Assembly: GCA_001830475.1 (NCBI GenBank)
Contig: MIAC01000201.1
Location: 6,840-13,701 of the forward strand
Length of the DNA stretch: 6,862 bases
Direction: 5' to 3'
Source: Rhodospirillales bacterium RIFCSPLOWO2_12_FULL_67_15
Lineage (GTDB): Bacteria; Pseudomonadota; Alphaproteobacteria; Rhodospirillales; 2-12-FULL-67-15
Position 1 is the first letter of the stretch; every line of letters begins with the position of its first letter. The translations under genes and the position numbers were made by a program. The notes under the pieces were generated by a model. It searched no databases, was not told the DNA's origin, and worked only from the letters and a program-made list of their open reading frames with translations. Positions 5,300 to 6,862 of the stretch are shown here, one piece after another.

Positions 5300-6800
5300 C
5301 TACCTGGGCGCGGGGGCGCTGCTGCTGGCCCTCGCGCTCGGCGGTTGCGCGCCAAAGCCCGACGAATCCCTGCGCGGCACGACCGGATTCGTCCAGGGGT
5401 TTCTCGGCGGCGTGGTCGCCGATGAGCCGCGCGCCGCGTTGGTGGGACGCGAAATCCTGTCCTCGGGCGGTTCCGCCGCCGATGCCGCGGTGGCGACCTA
5501 TTTCGCGCTCTCCGTCACGCTGCCTTCGACGGCGACGCTCGGCGGCGGCGGCATATGCCTGGTGCACGATCCGGCCAAGGACAAGACCCAGATGCTGGAT
5601 TTCATCGCCCCCGCGCCGAGATCGGCCTTGGGCCCAGGCGCGCCCGCGCCGGCGGCGACACCGGCGAACGCGCGCGGCTTGTTCGTGCTGCACGCCCGCC
5701 ATGGCCGGCTGAAGTGGGCGCAGCTTGCGTCGCCGGCGGCGCGTTTGGCCCGCTTCGGCGTGCCGGTGTCGCGGGCGTTGGCCCGGGATCTGGCGCAAGC
5801 CGGCGCCACGATCGGCGCCGATGCGGAGGTCCGGCGTATTTTCGGGCGTGCCGACGGATCGGGCCCGCTCCGGGAAGGCGAACGGCTGATCCAAGTCGAT
5901 CTCGCCGCGGTGCTGGAACGCATCCGCAACCAGGGCCCCGGCGACCTCCATATCGGCGAAGGCGCCCGGCAGCTCGCCCAGGCGTACCGGAACGCGGGCC
6001 TCGCGCTCGACCGGGACGACTTGCGCGAAGCCGTGCCGGTCTGGCGCGATCCGATCGCCGTTCCGCTCGAAAGCATGGGCCGCACGGCGGTGGCCTATTT
6101 TGCCGTTCCGCCGGCGACCGGAGGCGTCGTCGCGGGACGAATTATTGCCCAGCTCGCGGACAAGGATCGCTACGCCCGCGCCGGGGCGAACGAGCGGGCG
6201 CCGCTTTTCGTCGAAGCCGCCACGCGCGCGCTCGCCGAGAACGCACCCGTGCCGGCGCTGGCGGAAGGCTCGGCGGCGAGCGCCTTCGTCGCCGCCGATC
6301 GCGAAGGCCAGGTGGTCGCGTGCGTGGTCACGCCGCACCATCCGTTCGGAACCGGCCGGGTCGCGCCCGGCACCGGAATCCTGGCAGCGAGCGTGCCCGC
6401 CGCCGGCGCGCGGGGACCGGCCGCGCTCGCGGCGATGATCGTGGACGACCGCCGCCGCGACGGCGCGATATTCGCGGCCGCCGCCTCGGGCGGCGCGGCC
6501 GCCGCCACCGCGATGGCCGAGGTCGCGGCGCGGACGCTGTTCGAAGGCCGGCCGGTCGAAGACGCACTCGCCGCCGCCCGGCTGCATCCCGCCGGCCCGG
6601 GCGGTCCCGTCCACCACGAATCCCACCTCGACGATGGGACGATGCAGGAACTTTCCCGGCGCGGCGTTCGGCTCGTCGCCGCTCCCGCCCTCGGAGTCGT
6701 CAATGCGCTCGCGTGTCCGGGCGGGTTGCTGGATAAGCCGCAGACGTGCGCGCTCCGGGCCGACCCGCGATCTCTCGGCCTCGGCGCCGAGGCGAATTAG
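5289..6800 (+). CDS. Gamma-glutamyltransferase-family lipoprotein, probably catalytically degenerate
   Basis: 503 residues (E. coli Ggt has 580). Starting at ATG 5289 gives a lipoprotein signal with lipobox LGGC (Cys20); the frame is open further upstream, but that part is antisense to the M48 gene and lacks a signal. Family signatures run in order: GREILSSGGSAADAAVATYFAL (54-73), LGGGGICLVHDP (84-95), HGRLKWAQLASPAARLARFGVPVS (138-161), PPATGG (274-279), FGTG (353-356), PGTGIL (360-365) and SGG (400-402). Aligning without gaps through FGTG puts Ala330 where E. coli has the nucleophile Thr391, Ser331 at Thr392, Ala332 at His393, and His350 at Asn411. Thr348 keeps the place of Thr409. The arginine of the DFRE.AP motif (Arg114) is missing in LDFIAPAP. 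Self-cleavage into two subunits and glutathione hydrolysis therefore look unlikely. It may be an envelope-anchored pseudoenzyme. The family call is firm; loss of activity is inference. Confidence 0.9.
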   Translation: MLRPYLGAGALLLALALGGCAPKPDESLRGTTGFVQGFLGGVVADEPRAALVGREILSSGGSAADAAVATYFALSVTLPSTATLGGGGICLVHDPAKDKTQMLDFIAPAPRSALGPGAPAPAATPANARGLFVLHARHGRLKWAQLASPAARLARFGVPVSRALARDLAQAGATIGADAEVRRIFGRADGSGPLREGERLIQVDLAAVLERIRNQGPGDLHIGEGARQLAQAYRNAGLALDRDDLREAVPVWRDPIAVPLESMGRTAVAYFAVPPATGGVVAGRIIAQLADKDRYARAGANERAPLFVEAATRALAENAPVPALAEGSAASAFVAADREGQVVACVVTPHHPFGTGRVAPGTGILAASVPAAGARGPAALAAMIVDDRRRDGAIFAAAASGGAAAATAMAEVAARTLFEGRPVEDALAAARLHPAGPGGPVHHESHLDDGTMQELSRRGVRLVAAPALGVVNALACPGGLLDKPQTCALRADPRSLGLGAEAN

Positions 6801-6822
6801 AACATTATCCGACCAGATGAAA

Positions 6823-6844
6823 CCGGCTGCGCCGGAGGGATTTT
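6823..6844 (+). terminator. Weak hairpin after the GGT-like gene
   Basis: CCGGC-TGC-GCCGG (6823-6835) is followed 5 nt later by TTTT (6841-6844). The stem is only 5 bp and the T-run is short and displaced, so this is at best a poor intrinsic terminator. Confidence 0.2.
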
Positions 6845-6855
6845 GCGTCACGGGC

Positions 6856-6862
6856 AGGAGGA
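6856..6862 (+). promoter_or_regulatory. Strong Shine-Dalgarno (AGGAGGA) for a gene beyond the window
   Basis: An anti-16S-complementary AGGAGGA ends exactly at the window edge, 56 nt after the lipoprotein stop, so a plus-strand start codon is expected a few bases further on. An ATG at 6817 also opens a frame to the edge (MKPAAPEGFC...), but it has no SD. Confidence 0.55.

Noticed and set aside
5103..6851. A 582-codon minus-strand open frame opposite the GGT-like gene
   Set aside because: The composition is Arg/Gly/Ala-rich with no family signature, and the plus strand carries ordered GGT motifs. It is a GC-bias shadow.
6817..6862. Next gene starting at ATG 6817
   Set aside because: The frame is open to the edge but has no SD, and the strong AGGAGGA at 6856-6862 points to a start just beyond the window. 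Left undecided rather than annotated.

Overview
The window is high-GC bacterial DNA (strong G/C at third codon positions, alphaproteobacterial-looking genes) and almost wholly coding. The mix of a class II cytochrome c', a diheme c-type cytochrome, a BepA-like M48 protease and a ScsC-like disulfide protein fits a respiratory Gram-negative, most likely an alphaproteobacterium of the Rhodospirillales type. That placement is inference from gene content and composition. No phage, transposase, CRISPR, tRNA or rRNA is visible.

Layout. On the left, a plus-strand gene whose 5' end lies outside the window encodes a tandem-PDZ protein and ends at 658. It converges, with 3 nt between stops, on a five-gene minus-strand run read right to left from 5098 to 662. 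The order of that run is: M48 zinc metalloprotease with TPR tail (5098-3734); a DUF3047-like lipoprotein coupled to it by an ATGA stop/start overlap (3737-2994); a DsbA/ScsC-type thiol-disulfide protein (2875-2099); cytochrome c' (2024-1566); and a diheme cytochrome c (1552-662). Plausible internal promoters precede the disulfide protein and cytochrome c', so the run may be two or three overlapping transcripts. Every product has an export signal or lipobox, so this is an envelope-maintenance and periplasmic electron-transfer neighbourhood.

To the right, a 190-bp divergent intergenic region (5099-5288) holds a good promoter candidate for the minus-strand run. It also holds an unusual leader for the plus-strand gene: three successive hairpins and a 31-nt direct repeat (29/31 identical, 88 bp apart), each copy carrying an ATG followed by the same codons. 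The second copy supplies the start of a 503-residue lipoprotein of the gamma-glutamyltransferase (GGT) family (5289-6800).

The most notable observation is that this GGT homologue keeps the family fold signatures but appears to have lost the catalytic threonine (Ala330 in its place), the substrate-binding arginine, the active-site Asn, and the conserved segment before the autoprocessing site. It is probably a membrane-anchored pseudoenzyme or an enzyme with changed chemistry. The last 60 bases hold a weak hairpin and a strong Shine-Dalgarno for a following plus-strand gene outside the window.
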